This document shows, piece by piece, positions 15,791 through 24,604 of a stretch of DNA of 64,000 nucleotides. The notes beneath the pieces were generated by a model. It was not told the origin of the DNA, made no database searches, and saw only the letters and a list, made by a program, of their open reading frames with translations. Every line of letters starts with the position of its first letter. The first letter of the stretch is position 1. A program made the position numbers and the translations under genes. The DNA is taken from assembly GCF_019448235.1 (NCBI RefSeq), contig NZ_CP080409.1, positions 3,100,001 through 3,164,000 on the forward strand. Direction: 5' to 3'. Origin of the DNA: Nocardioides panacisoli. GTDB taxonomy: Bacteria; Actinomycetota; Actinomycetes; Propionibacteriales; Nocardioidaceae.

Positions 15791-17845
15791 TCAGCCGGCC
15801 TCGGGTGGCCACGTCTTGGCGACCAGGGTGAGGACGTCGTACGCCGCCACCGGCTCGTCGTCCTGGTTGGTCACCACCGCGTCCCAGCGGACCTCGCCGT
15901 AGTCGGCGGACGCCCGCGGTGTGACCTGCTTGGCGGTCAGCGTCACGCGGATGGTGTCCTCGGCCCTGACCGGGGTGAGGAACCGCAGCCGGTCGACACC
16001 GAAGTTGGCGAGCACCGGGCCCGGGTTCGGCTCGACGAACAGGCCGGCGGCCAGCGAGACCACCAGGTAGCCGTGGGCGACGATGCCGCCGAACAGCGGG
16101 TTGGCCTCCGCGGCCGCCTGGTCGGTGTGGGCGTAGAAGGTGTCGCCGGTGAAGTCGGCGAAGTGGTCGACGTCGGCCCGGCTGACGGTGCGGGGCTCGG
16201 ACACGAGGCTGTCGCCGATGCGCAACTCGGCGAGGCTCTTGCGGAACGGGTGGACCTCGCCCGTCCGCCGTGCGGAGCCGGGGGTCCAGCGTCCCGTGAT
16301 CGCGGTGAGCATGTCGGGGGAGGCCTGGATCGCCGTGCGCTGCATGTGGTGCAACACGCCGCGGATGCCGCCGAGCTCCTCCCCGCCGCCGGCGCGGCCG
16401 GGGCCGCCATGGGCGAGGACCGGCAGGGGGCTGCCGTGCCCGCCTGCCCGCGCGGCCTCCTTGGCGTCGTCGCGGTCGAGGACGAGCAGGCGGCCGTGCC
16501 AGGGCGCCAGGCCGAGCGTGACGGTGCGGGCGAACTCCGGGTCGTGGGTGACCACGGAGCCCACGAGGCTGCCCCGGCCGCGGGCCGCGAGCTCGACCGC
16601 GTCCGCGGCGGTCTCGTAGCCGATGACGGTGCTGACCGGTCCGAACGGCTCGATGTCGTGCGGCTCGGTGGCGCCCGGGTGGGCACGGAGCAGGACGGGG
16701 GAGAGGAACGCGCCGGTCTCCGCGGCGGCGCCGACGACCTCGACGTGCTCGGGGTCGCCGTGGACGACGTCGGCGCCGCCGCGCAGCGCCTCGATCGCCT
16801 TGCGGACCTCCTCGCGCTGGGCGAGGCTCGCCAGGGCGCCCATCCCGACGCCCTCGGCCTCGGGGTGTCCGACGGGCACCGCCGCGAGCCGCTCGCGCAG
16901 CCCGGCGACGACGGCGTCGGCGATCGCCTCGGGCACGATGACCCGCCGGATCGCGGTGCACTTCTGGCCGGCCTTGACCGTCATCTCGGTCACGACCGCG
17001 GAGAGGAAGAGGTCGAACTCCGGGTCGTCCACGCCGACGTCGGGGCCCAGGATCGAGCAGTTCAGCGAGTCCGCCTCGACGCCGAACCGGACCCCGCGCT
17101 GCACCACCGCCGGGTGGGTGCGCAGCACCTCGGCGGTGTGCGCGGAGCCGGTGAAGGCCACCGCGTCGCGCTCGTCGAGGTGGTCGAGCAGGTCGCCGGC
17201 GCCGCCGCTGACCAGCTGCAGCGTTCCCTCGGGCAGGATGCCGGACTCGATGATGCGGCGTACGACGGCCTCGGTGAGGTACGCCGTCTGGCTGGCCGGC
17301 TTCACGATGCTCGGCAGTCCCGCGAGGAAGGCGGGCGCGAGCTTCTCCAGCATGCCCCAGACGGGGAAGTTGAACGCGTTGACCTGCACGGCCACGCCGG
17401 TGCGCGAGGTGTGCACGTGCTGGCCGACGAAGGTGCCGTGCTTGCCCAGCGGCTCCAGGTCGCCGTCGAGCACCACGGTGTCGTTGGGCAGCTCGCGCTT
17501 GCCCTTGCTGGCGTAGGAGAACACCGTGCCGATGCCACCGTCGATGTCGACCATCGAGTCGCGCTGCGTGGCGCCGGTGCGGGCCGAGAGGGCGTAGAAC
17601 TCCTCGGTGTACTGACCGAGGTGCTGGGCCAGTGCCTTGAGCAGCCCGGCGCGCTCGTGGAAGGTGAGGCGGCGCAGGGCGGGACCGCCCACGCGGCGGC
17701 CGTGGTCGACCATCGCGGCGAAGTCCAGCCCGGTCGTGGAGACCCGTGCGACCTCCTCACCGGTCGCGGCGTCGAGCACCGGCTCGCCGTCGGCCTCGCT
17801 GCGGAACCAGGTGCCGGCGACGTAGCTCTCCAGCAGTGCGCTCAC
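15791..17845 (-). CDS. paaZ: Bifunctional oxepin-CoA hydrolase / semialdehyde dehydrogenase PaaZ
   Basis: A 684-residue fusion with the PaaZ layout. An aldehyde dehydrogenase domain covers about residues 1-520, with the catalytic Cys in KAGQKCTAIRR and the Glu in FGVEADSLNC. A MaoC-type hydratase domain occupies about 540-684 and carries FTGDTFYAH, which supplies the Asp and His of the active site. The protein opens the oxepin-CoA ring and oxidises the resulting aldehyde to 3-oxo-5,6-dehydrosuberyl-CoA. The GTG start at 17845 has GGGAGGGAG upstream; the longer frame to 18151 would overlap paaA. It is divergent from paaA, with shared operators between them. Confidence 0.93.
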   Translation of the reverse strand: MSALLESYVAGTWFRSEADGEPVLDAATGEEVARVSTTGLDFAAMVDHGRRVGGPALRRLTFHERAGLLKALAQHLGQYTEEFYALSARTGATQRDSMVDIDGGIGTVFSYASKGKRELPNDTVVLDGDLEPLGKHGTFVGQHVHTSRTGVAVQVNAFNFPVWGMLEKLAPAFLAGLPSIVKPASQTAYLTEAVVRRIIESGILPEGTLQLVSGGAGDLLDHLDERDAVAFTGSAHTAEVLRTHPAVVQRGVRFGVEADSLNCSILGPDVGVDDPEFDLFLSAVVTEMTVKAGQKCTAIRRVIVPEAIADAVVAGLRERLAAVPVGHPEAEGVGMGALASLAQREEVRKAIEALRGGADVVHGDPEHVEVVGAAAETGAFLSPVLLRAHPGATEPHDIEPFGPVSTVIGYETAADAVELAARGRGSLVGSVVTHDPEFARTVTLGLAPWHGRLLVLDRDDAKEAARAGGHGSPLPVLAHGGPGRAGGGEELGGIRGVLHHMQRTAIQASPDMLTAITGRWTPGSARRTGEVHPFRKSLAELRIGDSLVSEPRTVSRADVDHFADFTGDTFYAHTDQAAAEANPLFGGIVAHGYLVVSLAAGLFVEPNPGPVLANFGVDRLRFLTPVRAEDTIRVTLTAKQVTPRASADYGEVRWDAVVTNQDDEPVAAYDVLTLVAKTWPPEAG

Positions 17846-17901
17846 GGGTCTCCCTCCCAGGGCCGGTCGGTGCGGCCGGACGGATGACCGGCGATCGCGC
17901 G

Positions 17902-17963
17902 CCGACCGATCGGTTGGCGGATCGGACGATGGTGTGTACCGTAGCGACCGACCGTTCGGTTTG
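17902..17963. promoter_or_regulatory. Two TetR-type operators in the paaZ/paaA divergent promoter
   Basis: Two near-palindromes occur: CCGACCGATCGGTTGG (17902-17917) and CCGACCGTTCGGTTTG (17948-17963). Their centres are 46 bases apart. Both share the form CCGACCG-NN-CGGT, typical of TetR-family sites. They lie between the starts of paaZ (17845) and paaA (17987), so one repressor could control both directions. The PaaR-like gene next to paaZ is the obvious candidate. Confidence 0.7.
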
Positions 17964-17986
17964 TCGACCACCGCCCGGGAGGCACC

Positions 17987-18949
17987 ATGACGACCGCGTC
18001 CTCGGCACCCGCCCACGACCGCGCCGCGGACCCGGCGCTGGAGCAGCAGTTCGCCGCCACCATCGAGCGCCACGACCGCATCGAGCCGCGCGACTGGATG
18101 CCCGAGGGCTACCGCAAGACGCTGGTGCGCCAGGTCGCCCAGCACGCCCACAGCGAGATCATCGGGATGCAGCCGGAGGGCAACTGGATCGGCCGCGCCC
18201 CGTCACTGCGGCGCAAGGCGATCCTGCTGGCCAAGGTGCAGGACGAGGCCGGGCACGGCCTCTACCTCTACTCCGCGACCGAGACCCTCGGCGCCTCCCG
18301 CGACGAGCTCACCGAGAAGCTCATCAGCGGGGCGCAGAAGTACTCCTCGATCTTCAACTACCCCACGTTGTCCTACGCCGACGTCGGCACCATCGGCTGG
18401 CTCGTCGACGGCGCCGCGATCTGCAACCAGGTGCCGCTGTGCCGGACGTCGTACGGCCCCTACGGCCGGGCGATGATCCGCATCTGCAAGGAGGAGTCCT
18501 TCCACCAGCGCCAGGGGTTCGAGCTGCTGCACACCATGATGCGCGGCACCGAGGAGCAACGCGCGATGGTGCAGGAGTCCGTCGACCGGTTCTGGTGGCC
18601 CTCGCTGATGATGTTCGGCCCGCCCGACGGCGACTCGCCCAACACCGAGCAATCGATGGCCTGGGGCATCAAGACTCACACCAACGACGAGCTGCGCCAG
18701 AAGTTCGTCGACATGACGGTGCCGCAGGCCGAGGCCCTCGGCGTGACGCTGCCCGACCCCGAGCTCGCCTGGAACGCCGAGCGCGGCCACCACGACTTCG
18801 GCCAGCCCGACTGGGAGGAGTTCTGGGCGGTGGTCACGGGCAACGGCCCGTGCAGCACCCAGCGCGTCGCCCACCGCCGGCGCGCCTGGGAGAACGGTGC
18901 GTGGGTGCGGGAGGCCGCGCTCGCGTTCGCCGGGAACGAGGAGGAGTGA
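17987..18949 (+). CDS. paaA: Ring 1,2-phenylacetyl-CoA epoxidase catalytic subunit PaaA
   Basis: A 320-residue diiron monooxygenase subunit that epoxidises the aromatic ring of phenylacetyl-CoA. The ferritin-like diiron ligands are visible in [14 protein letters not shown] (ExxH) near residue 85 and [14 protein letters not shown] (ExxxH) near 170, with supporting acidic residues between. The ATG at 17987 follows GGGAGGCACC. It opens the plus-strand operon paaABCDE. The stop codon is followed almost at once by a dispersed repeat in place of the usual tight junction to paaB. Conservation is very strong and the context leaves little doubt. Confidence 0.96.
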   Translation: MTTASSAPAHDRAADPALEQQFAATIERHDRIEPRDWMPEGYRKTLVRQVAQHAHSEIIGMQPEGNWIGRAPSLRRKAILLAKVQDEAGHGLYLYSATETLGASRDELTEKLISGAQKYSSIFNYPTLSYADVGTIGWLVDGAAICNQVPLCRTSYGPYGRAMIRICKEESFHQRQGFELLHTMMRGTEEQRAMVQESVDRFWWPSLMMFGPPDGDSPNTEQSMAWGIKTHTNDELRQKFVDMTVPQAEALGVTLPDPELAWNAERGHHDFGQPDWEEFWAVVTGNGPCSTQRVAHRRRAWENGAWVREAALAFAGNEEE

Positions 18950-18950
18950 C

Positions 18951-18977
18951 GTGGTCTCGACAGGCTCGACCAACGAG
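18951..18977. repeat. Dispersed repeat GGTCTCGACAGGCTCGACC, copy between paaA and paaB
   Basis: The 19-base unit GGTCTCGACAGGCTCGACC plus AACGAG fills the gap between the paaA stop and the paaB start. It is partly self-complementary (GGTC and GACC ends, TCGA inner arms). The same unit recurs after paaB at 19274. Units of this kind are common REP-like elements in Nocardioides and relatives, to my recollection. The trailing CGAGGGA lies where the paaB ribosome binding site should be. Confidence 0.75.
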
Positions 18978-18980
18978 GGA

Positions 18981-19274
18981 ATGACCGACGTGTCAGCGCA
19001 GTGGCCGCTGTACGAGGTGTTCGTGCGGGGCAAGCGGGGGCTCAACCACGTCCACGTGGGCTCACTGCACGCCGCGGACGACCAGATGGCGATCCTCCAC
19101 GCCCGTGACGTCTACACCCGTCGCAACGAGGGCGTGAGCATCTGGGTCGTCAGGTCCGCCGACGTCACCGCCTCAAGTCCGGACGAGAAGGACCCGCTCT
19201 TCGCGCCCAGCGGCGACAAGGTCTACCGGCACCCCACCTTCTACGACATCCCCGACGACGTCCCCCACATGTAG
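18981..19274 (+). CDS. paaB: Phenylacetyl-CoA epoxidase subunit PaaB
   Basis: A 97-residue subunit of the epoxidase complex. The core reads WPLYEVFVRGKRGLNHVHVG and HARDVYTRRNEGVSIWVV, both characteristic of PaaB. The ending KVYRHPTFYDIPDDVPHM is the usual C-terminus of the family. The ATG at 18981 is chosen; a GTG at 18990 is the other option. Repeat elements lie directly on both sides of the gene, and the stop codon TAG shares its last base with the second repeat. PaaB is thought to bridge PaaA-PaaC dimers. Confidence 0.95.
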   Translation: MTDVSAQWPLYEVFVRGKRGLNHVHVGSLHAADDQMAILHARDVYTRRNEGVSIWVVRSADVTASSPDEKDPLFAPSGDKVYRHPTFYDIPDDVPHM

Positions 19275-19318
19275 GTCTCGACAGGCTCGACCAACGACCG
19301 ACCTCTCGACCAACGAGG
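19274..19318. repeat. Dispersed repeat copy between paaB and paaC with partial third unit
   Basis: A full unit GGTCTCGACAGGCTCGACC with AACGA (19274-19297) is followed by a shortened unit CTCTCGACCAACGAGG (19303-19318). The partial unit ends in GAGGAA, which serves as the ribosome binding site region of paaC. Together with the copy at 18951 the elements flank paaB exactly. Confidence 0.75.
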
Positions 19319-19323
19319 AAGCC

Positions 19324-20259
19324 ATGGCCGACGTACACACCCCCGACCCGGGCACCGACGACAACCCGTACGCCGGGCTGCTGGTCAACGACGCCCACTG
19401 GGCCTTCGGCACCGATTTCGAGGACCCGTTGGCGGGCGTCGACACGACGGTCCCCGAGGACGTCGACCCGGGCGTGCTGGCGGCGTACTGCCTGATGCTC
19501 GGCGACGACGCTTTGGTGCTCTCCCAGCGGCTCTCGGAGTGGTGCAGCCGTGCGCCGGACCTCGAGGAGGACATCGCGCTGGCCAACATCGCGCTCGACC
19601 TGCTCGGCCAGGCGCGGCTCCTGCTCGCCCGGGCCGCGGCGGCCGACCCGACGGTCGTGCCCTCGCTGCCGGCAGGGTCGCCGGTGCCCGACGAGGACCG
19701 CCTGGCCTTCTTCCGCGACGACCTCCACTTCCGCAACGTCCGCCTCGCCGAGGTGGGCGGCGGCGACTTCGCCGACGTGGTCGTGCGGATCCTGCTCTTC
19801 GCCAGCTGGCGCCTCGCGCTCCTGGAGGGGCTGGCCGGATCGCGCGACGGCGTCCTCGCAGCCGTGGCGGCCAAGGGCACCAAGGAGCTCACCTACCACC
19901 GCGACTTCGCCGCTCGCTGGTTCCTCACCCTCGCGCGGGGCACCGAGGAGTCCCGCCGGCGGTTGGTCGCGGCGCTGGAGCAGCGCTGGCCGTTGTGGGA
20001 GGAGCTCTTCGTGACCCACCCCGTGGAGCTCGACGCCGCGACGAGCGGCATCGGTGTCGACCCGGCCGCCGTGGCCGAGGATGTCGACGGCGTGCTCGAC
20101 CGCGTGTTCGGGGCCAGCGGCGTCGCGCGCCCCGACGTGGCGCCCCTGGCCGGCGTCCGGGGGCGCACCGGCCGCGACGGCTGCCACACCGAGGCGCTGG
20201 GCCTGCTGCTCGCCGAGATGCAGGTCGTCGCCCGCGCCCACCCGGAGGGTCGCTGGTGA
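19324..20259 (+). CDS. paaC: Phenylacetyl-CoA epoxidase structural subunit PaaC
   Basis: A 311-residue ferritin-like subunit that pairs with PaaA in the epoxidase core but does not carry the active diiron site. Recognisable stretches are EEDIALANIALDLLGQARLL near residue 80 and KGTKELTYHRDFAARWFLTL near 180. The C-terminus has GRDGCHTEALGLLLAEMQ, the usual PaaC ending. The ATG at 19324 follows the second repeat copy. Its stop codon overlaps the GTG start of paaD by four bases, indicating coupled translation. Confidence 0.95.
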   Translation: MADVHTPDPGTDDNPYAGLLVNDAHWAFGTDFEDPLAGVDTTVPEDVDPGVLAAYCLMLGDDALVLSQRLSEWCSRAPDLEEDIALANIALDLLGQARLLLARAAAADPTVVPSLPAGSPVPDEDRLAFFRDDLHFRNVRLAEVGGGDFADVVVRILLFASWRLALLEGLAGSRDGVLAAVAAKGTKELTYHRDFAARWFLTLARGTEESRRRLVAALEQRWPLWEELFVTHPVELDAATSGIGVDPAAVAEDVDGVLDRVFGASGVARPDVAPLAGVRGRTGRDGCHTEALGLLLAEMQVVARAHPEGRW

Positions 20260-20774
20260 GCGCCGTGACCTCGCGACAGGAGCTGCGCGAGCGCGCCCGG
20301 GACGTGGCCGCGACCGTGGTCGACCCCGAGCTGCCCATGCTCACCCTGCTCGACCTCGGGGTGCTCCGCGACGTCGACGTCGACCACGAGGGCACGGTGG
20401 TCGCCGCCATCACCCCGACCTACTCCGGGTGTCCGGCCATGGCCACCATGCGCGACGACCTGGTCGCCGCGCTGGCAGGGGCCGGCCTCCCGGCCCGCGT
20501 CCGCGTCCAGCTGGAGCCGGCCTGGACCTCGGACTGGATCACGCCCCGTGGCCGCGCGGCCCTCGCCGACGCCGGCATCTCGCCCCCGGGGCCGGCACCG
20601 CACCACGACGGCCCGATCCCGCTGCAGCTGACCGCCACCCGACGCGCCGTGCACTGCCCGCGCTGTGGCGCCGACGACGTCGCACTCACCTCCGAGTTCG
20701 GCTCGACGGCCTGCAAGGCGATGTACCGCTGCCGGGACTGCGGCGAACCGTTCGACCACGTGAAGGAGATCTGA
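20256..20774 (+). CDS. paaD: Phenylacetate degradation Fe-S assembly-type protein PaaD
   Basis: A 172-residue protein with an N-terminal MIP18/DUF59 domain (VVDPELPMLTLLDLGVLRDV, then ITPTYSGCPAMATM) and a C-terminal zinc-ribbon-like part with CPRCGADD and CRDCGEPFDH. PaaD is needed for epoxidase activity and probably helps insert the iron or Fe-S cofactors. The GTG at 20256 overlaps the paaC stop by four bases and was chosen on that ground. paaE begins one base after its stop codon. Confidence 0.93.
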   Translation: MSAVTSRQELRERARDVAATVVDPELPMLTLLDLGVLRDVDVDHEGTVVAAITPTYSGCPAMATMRDDLVAALAGAGLPARVRVQLEPAWTSDWITPRGRAALADAGISPPGPAPHHDGPIPLQLTATRRAVHCPRCGADDVALTSEFGSTACKAMYRCRDCGEPFDHVKEI

Positions 20775-20775
20775 G

Positions 20776-21861
20776 GTGACCGCTACCAGCACGCTGGCGC
20801 CCGGGGCGCGCACGACCTTCCACCCGCTCACCGTCTCCGCCGTCGACCGGCTCACCGACGACGCCGTCGCGGTCACCTTCGCCGTCCCCGAGGACCTGCG
20901 CGAGGACTTCGACTTCGCGGCCGGGCAGTCCCTCACGCTGCGCCGCGTCATCGACGGCGAGGAACACCGTCGCAGCTACTCCATCTGCGCGCCCGTCGGC
21001 GCCGCGCCACGGATCGGCGTACGCGAGATCCCGGACGGGCTGTTCTCCCGCTGGCTGGTCCACGAGGTGCGCCCCGGCGACCGCATCGAGGTCCAGCCGC
21101 CCAGCGGCAGCTTCCGGGCCGACCCGAGCCCGGCCGGGCGGCACCTGTGCATCGCCGCCGGGTCGGGCATCACGCCGATGCTCTCGATCGCCTCCTCGGT
21201 GCTTGCCCACCCCGACGCCGAGGTGACGCTGCTCTACGGCAACCGAGCGACGGCCACGGTGATGTTCGCCGAGGAGCTCGCCGACCTCAAGGACGCCCAC
21301 CACGACCGGTTCGGGCTGGTCCACGTGCTCTCCCGCGAGCCCCGCGACGTCGACCTCTTCTCCGGCCGGCTCGACGGCGAGCGACTCCGCGAGCTGCTCA
21401 CGCGGCTGGTCCCCGTGGGCGACATGGACCACGTGTGGCTGTGCGGCCCCGTCGCGATGCTCACCGAGGCCCGCACCGTGCTCACCGACCTCGGCGTGTC
21501 GAGCGACCGGGTGCACGCCGAGCTCTTCCACGTCGACGAGCCGCCCCCGCAGCTGCGCCACCCCGAGCGCGTCGTCGAGGGCGTCACCAGCGACGTCACC
21601 CTCGTGCTGGACGGCCGGTCGGCCACGACGCCGATGCCGCGCGACAGCACGATCCTCGACGCCGCGCAGCGGACCCGCAGCGACCTGCCCTTCGCCTGCA
21701 AGGGCGGCGTCTGCGGCACCTGCCGCGCCCGGATCCGCGAGGGCGATGTCGACATGGTGCGCAACTACGCCCTCGAGCCCCACGAGGTGGAGCGCGACTT
21801 CGTCCTCACCTGCCAGAGCTTCCCCGTCAGCGACGAGATCGTGGTCGACTTCGATGCCTGA
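20776..21861 (+). CDS. paaE: Phenylacetyl-CoA epoxidase reductase subunit PaaE
   Basis: A 361-residue electron-transfer subunit with three parts. The FAD domain has HRRSYSICAPVG near residue 70. The NAD(P)-binding domain has AAGSGITPMLSIAS near 130. The C-terminal plant-type 2Fe-2S domain has CKGGVCGTCRARI with a final Cys in VLTCQSFP. It passes electrons from NADPH to the PaaA diiron centre. The start is GTG, almost directly after paaD. Its end overlaps the start of paaI by eight bases. Confidence 0.95.
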   Translation: MTATSTLAPGARTTFHPLTVSAVDRLTDDAVAVTFAVPEDLREDFDFAAGQSLTLRRVIDGEEHRRSYSICAPVGAAPRIGVREIPDGLFSRWLVHEVRPGDRIEVQPPSGSFRADPSPAGRHLCIAAGSGITPMLSIASSVLAHPDAEVTLLYGNRATATVMFAEELADLKDAHHDRFGLVHVLSREPRDVDLFSGRLDGERLRELLTRLVPVGDMDHVWLCGPVAMLTEARTVLTDLGVSSDRVHAELFHVDEPPPQLRHPERVVEGVTSDVTLVLDGRSATTPMPRDSTILDAAQRTRSDLPFACKGGVCGTCRARIREGDVDMVRNYALEPHEVERDFVLTCQSFPVSDEIVVDFDA

Positions 21862-22333
21862 GTCCGCTCAGCCGGAGCCGGAGCACTCGGCGCAGCCCGA
21901 CGTACCCGACGCCGACGCGCTCGCCCACGCGAGTGCGGAGGCGATGTGGGCCGGCGACCACGCCAGCCACGCGCTCGGCATGGTGCTCGAGGACGTCACG
22001 CCCGGCACCGCGCAGCTGTCCATGGCCGTGCGCCAGGACATGGTCAACGGCCACCGGCTGTGCCACGGCGGCATCATCGCCACCCTCGCCGACAGTGCCT
22101 TCGCCTTCGCCTGCAACAGCCACGGCACCGTCACCGTCGCCTCGGGGTTCGCCGTCGACCTGCTGGCACCCGCACGACTGGGTGACGTGCTCGTCGCCGA
22201 GGCCCGGGAGGTACGCCGTCGCGGCCGCTCGGGCGTGTACGACGTCACCGTGCGCTGCGGGGACGAGGTGATCGCGGAGTTCCGCGGCCGGAGCCGCTCG
22301 CTCGGCCGCCCGATCCTGCAGGAGGACGCATGA
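21854..22333 (+). CDS. paaI: Hotdog-fold phenylacetyl-CoA thioesterase PaaI
   Basis: A 159-residue single hotdog-domain thioesterase. Family motifs are MVNGHRLCHGGIIATLADSA near residue 65, containing the conserved HGG, and ASGFAVDLLAPARLGDVLVA. PaaI releases CoA from stalled aromatic CoA intermediates. The N-terminal 25 residues are acidic and low in complexity. The ATG at 21854 overlaps the paaE end; the next gene overlaps this stop codon with ATGA. Confidence 0.92.
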   Translation: MPESAQPEPEHSAQPDVPDADALAHASAEAMWAGDHASHALGMVLEDVTPGTAQLSMAVRQDMVNGHRLCHGGIIATLADSAFAFACNSHGTVTVASGFAVDLLAPARLGDVLVAEAREVRRRGRSGVYDVTVRCGDEVIAEFRGRSRSLGRPILQEDA

Positions 22334-23121
22334 CCGACGACCCCGTGCTCGTGGAGCGGACCGACGCCGTCGCGACGGTGACGCTCAACCGGGCCGACCG
22401 CAAGAACGCGCTCACGACCGAGCTGAAGGTCGCACTGCGCGACGCCGTCGCCGACGTCGCGGCCGATCCGGCCGTGCGCGCCGTCGTCCTCGCCGCCACC
22501 GGGAGTGCCTTCAGTGTGGGCCAGGACCTCGGGGAGCACGCCGCCGCGCTCGAGGGCGGCGCGGAGGCTGCCTTCGCCACCGTCGAGGAGCACTACGCCC
22601 CGATCGTGCGGGACCTCGCCACCATGCCCAAGCCGGTCGTCGCCGCCGTGCAGGGCACCTGCGTCGGCGCGGGACTCGGCCTCGCGCTCGCCTGCGACCT
22701 GCGCGTGCTCGCCGCCGGCGCCACCTTCGCGACGGCGTTCACCGGCATCGGGCTGACCTTCGACTCCGGCCTGTCCCACACGCTCCCGCGCGCCGTCGGC
22801 GACGCCCGGGCCCGCGAGCTGATGCTGCTGCGAGCCTCCTTCACCGCCGAGGACGCCGTCGCCTGGGGCATCACCGGTGAGGTCGTCGACGGCGACGCCG
22901 TGGCCGACCGGGCCCACGCGATCGCCGCCACGCTCGCGGCCGGGCCGACGACGGCGTACGCCGAGACCAAGGCGCTGCTGCAGGCCTCGGCGACGTCGTC
23001 GCTGCAGGAGGCGCTCGCCGCCGAGGGCGCCGCGCAGACCCGGTGCGGCGCGACCGAGGACCACCACGGCGCGGTGACGGCGTTCCTCGCCCGCGAGAAG
23101 CCGACCTTCGACGGCCGCTGA
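22330..23121 (+). CDS. paaG: Enoyl-CoA hydratase/isomerase, probable 1,2-epoxyphenylacetyl-CoA isomerase PaaG
   Basis: A 263-residue crotonase-fold enzyme. The oxyanion hole segments are FSVGQDLGEHA and QGTCVGAGLGLALACDLR. The stretch GLTFDSGLSHTLPRAVG has an Asp where PaaG carries its catalytic Asp and lacks the paired Glu residues of true hydratases. This favours the isomerase that converts the epoxide to the oxepin. PaaF (hydratase) remains possible. The ATG overlaps the paaI stop (ATGA), placing the gene inside the phenylacetate operon. Confidence 0.78.
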   Translation: MTDDPVLVERTDAVATVTLNRADRKNALTTELKVALRDAVADVAADPAVRAVVLAATGSAFSVGQDLGEHAAALEGGAEAAFATVEEHYAPIVRDLATMPKPVVAAVQGTCVGAGLGLALACDLRVLAAGATFATAFTGIGLTFDSGLSHTLPRAVGDARARELMLLRASFTAEDAVAWGITGEVVDGDAVADRAHAIAATLAAGPTTAYAETKALLQASATSSLQEALAAEGAAQTRCGATEDHHGAVTAFLAREKPTFDGR

Positions 23122-23152
23122 CCGCGCATCGCCCACGACACAGGAGCCACGC

Positions 23153-24457
23153 ATGGACGACCTGAGCCCGCGGCCGGGCGACCTGGACCCGATCGAGACC
23201 GCGCCCCTCGAGGAGCTGCGGGCGCTGCAGCTGGAGCGGCTGCGGTGGACGGTGGCGCACGCCCACGACCGCGTCCCGCACTACCGGCGGGCCCTCGACG
23301 AGGCCGGTGTCCATCCGCGCGACGTCACCGCACTCGAGGACCTGTCACGACTGCCCCTCACCACCAAGGCCGACCTGCGGGAGAACTACCCCTTCGGCAT
23401 GTTCGCCGTGCCGCGGGAGCAGGTGCTGCGACTGCACGCGTCGTCGGGCACCACCGGCCGCCCCACCGTCGTCGGCTACACCCGCGACGACCTCGACACC
23501 TGGGCCGACGTCGTCGCCCGCAGCATCCGCGCCGCGGGTGGGCGCGCCGGCCACCTGCTGCACAACGCCTACGGCTACGGGCTCTTCACCGGCGGCCTCG
23601 GCGCCCACGCCGGCGCCGAGCGGCTGGGCTGCACCGTCGTGCCGGTCTCCGGCGGCATGACCGAGCGCCAGGTGCGGCTGATCGACGACTTCCGGCCCGA
23701 CATCATCACCGTGACGCCGTCGTACATGCTCGCGCTGGTCGACGAGATGGAGCGCCAGGGCATCGACCCCCGATCCACGTCGCTGAAGGTCGGCATCTTC
23801 GGCGCCGAGCCGTGGACCGACGACATGCGCCGCGAGCTCGAGGAGCGGCTCGACATGCACGCGGTCGACATCTACGGGCTCTCGGAGGTGATCGGGCCGG
23901 GCGTGGCCAGCGAGTGCGTCGAGACCAAGGACGGGCTCACCGTGTGGGAGGACCACTTCTACCCCGAGATCATCGACCCGGTGACCGGCGAGGTGCTGCC
24001 CGACGGGGAGGAGGGCGAGCTGGTCCTCACCTCGCTGACCAAGCAGGCGATGCCGGTCATCCGCTACCGCACCCGTGACCTGACCCGTCTCCTGCCGGGC
24101 ACCGCCCGCACGATGCGGCGGATCGAGAAGATCACCGGCCGCACAGACGACCTGATCATCCTGCGCGGGGTGAACCTCTTCCCGACCCAGATCGAGGAGC
24201 TGATCCTGCACACGCCGGCCCTCTCGCCGCACTTCCAGTGCGTGCTGACGCGGCCGGACAAGCTCGACGAGATGACGGTCGTGGTCGAGCACCGCGAGGG
24301 CGCGGGCGACGCGGCCGGTGACGCCGGCCGCGCGTTGCGGGCGATGGTCAAGGACGCGATCGGCGTGACCGTCGGCGTCGACGTGGTCGCGCCGGAGAGC
24401 ATCGAGCGCTCGGTGGGCAAGATGCGCCGGATCATCGACCGACGCGGGCTGCGCTGA
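23153..24457 (+). CDS. paaK: Phenylacetate-CoA ligase PaaK
   Basis: A 434-residue AMP-forming ligase that activates phenylacetate, the first step of the pathway. The ATP-binding P-loop is HASSGTTGRPTVVGYT near residues 97-112. Other hallmarks are VDIYGLSEVIGPGVASE near 240 and RGVNLFPTQIEEL in the C-terminal domain. Length matches the PaaK family. It is the last gene of the plus-strand paa group, 31 bases after the isomerase gene, and starts with ATG. Confidence 0.95.
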   Translation: MDDLSPRPGDLDPIETAPLEELRALQLERLRWTVAHAHDRVPHYRRALDEAGVHPRDVTALEDLSRLPLTTKADLRENYPFGMFAVPREQVLRLHASSGTTGRPTVVGYTRDDLDTWADVVARSIRAAGGRAGHLLHNAYGYGLFTGGLGAHAGAERLGCTVVPVSGGMTERQVRLIDDFRPDIITVTPSYMLALVDEMERQGIDPRSTSLKVGIFGAEPWTDDMRRELEERLDMHAVDIYGLSEVIGPGVASECVETKDGLTVWEDHFYPEIIDPVTGEVLPDGEEGELVLTSLTKQAMPVIRYRTRDLTRLLPGTARTMRRIEKITGRTDDLIILRGVNLFPTQIEELILHTPALSPHFQCVLTRPDKLDEMTVVVEHREGAGDAAGDAGRALRAMVKDAIGVTVGVDVVAPESIERSVGKMRRIIDRRGLR

Positions 24458-24481
24458 CAGCCGGGTCGCAGCCGGCCGGTG

Positions 24482-24583
24482 CTACTCGACCAGCATCAGG
24501 AACCCGACCACGGCGCCGACGAGCACGACACCGACTCCCACGAGCAGGGCAGACACTGCGATCACTCTGCGCCACCACGGCAT
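24482..24583 (-). CDS. Hypothetical 33-residue single-span membrane protein
   Basis: A tiny ORF with an ATG at 24583 and a stop at 24482. The product is a positively charged start (MPWWRR) followed by one hydrophobic helix (ALLVGVGVVLVGAVVGFLML) and a final acidic residue. This is the shape of a positive-inside single-pass microprotein. The ribosome binding site is weak. It lies downstream of the HNH lipoprotein gene on the same strand, 21 bases after it, so both may be on one transcript. I recognise no family. Confidence 0.5.
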   Translation of the reverse strand: MPWWRRVIAVSALLVGVGVVLVGAVVGFLMLVE

Positions 24584-24604
24584 GCGGACGACCCTACGTG
24601 CGGG

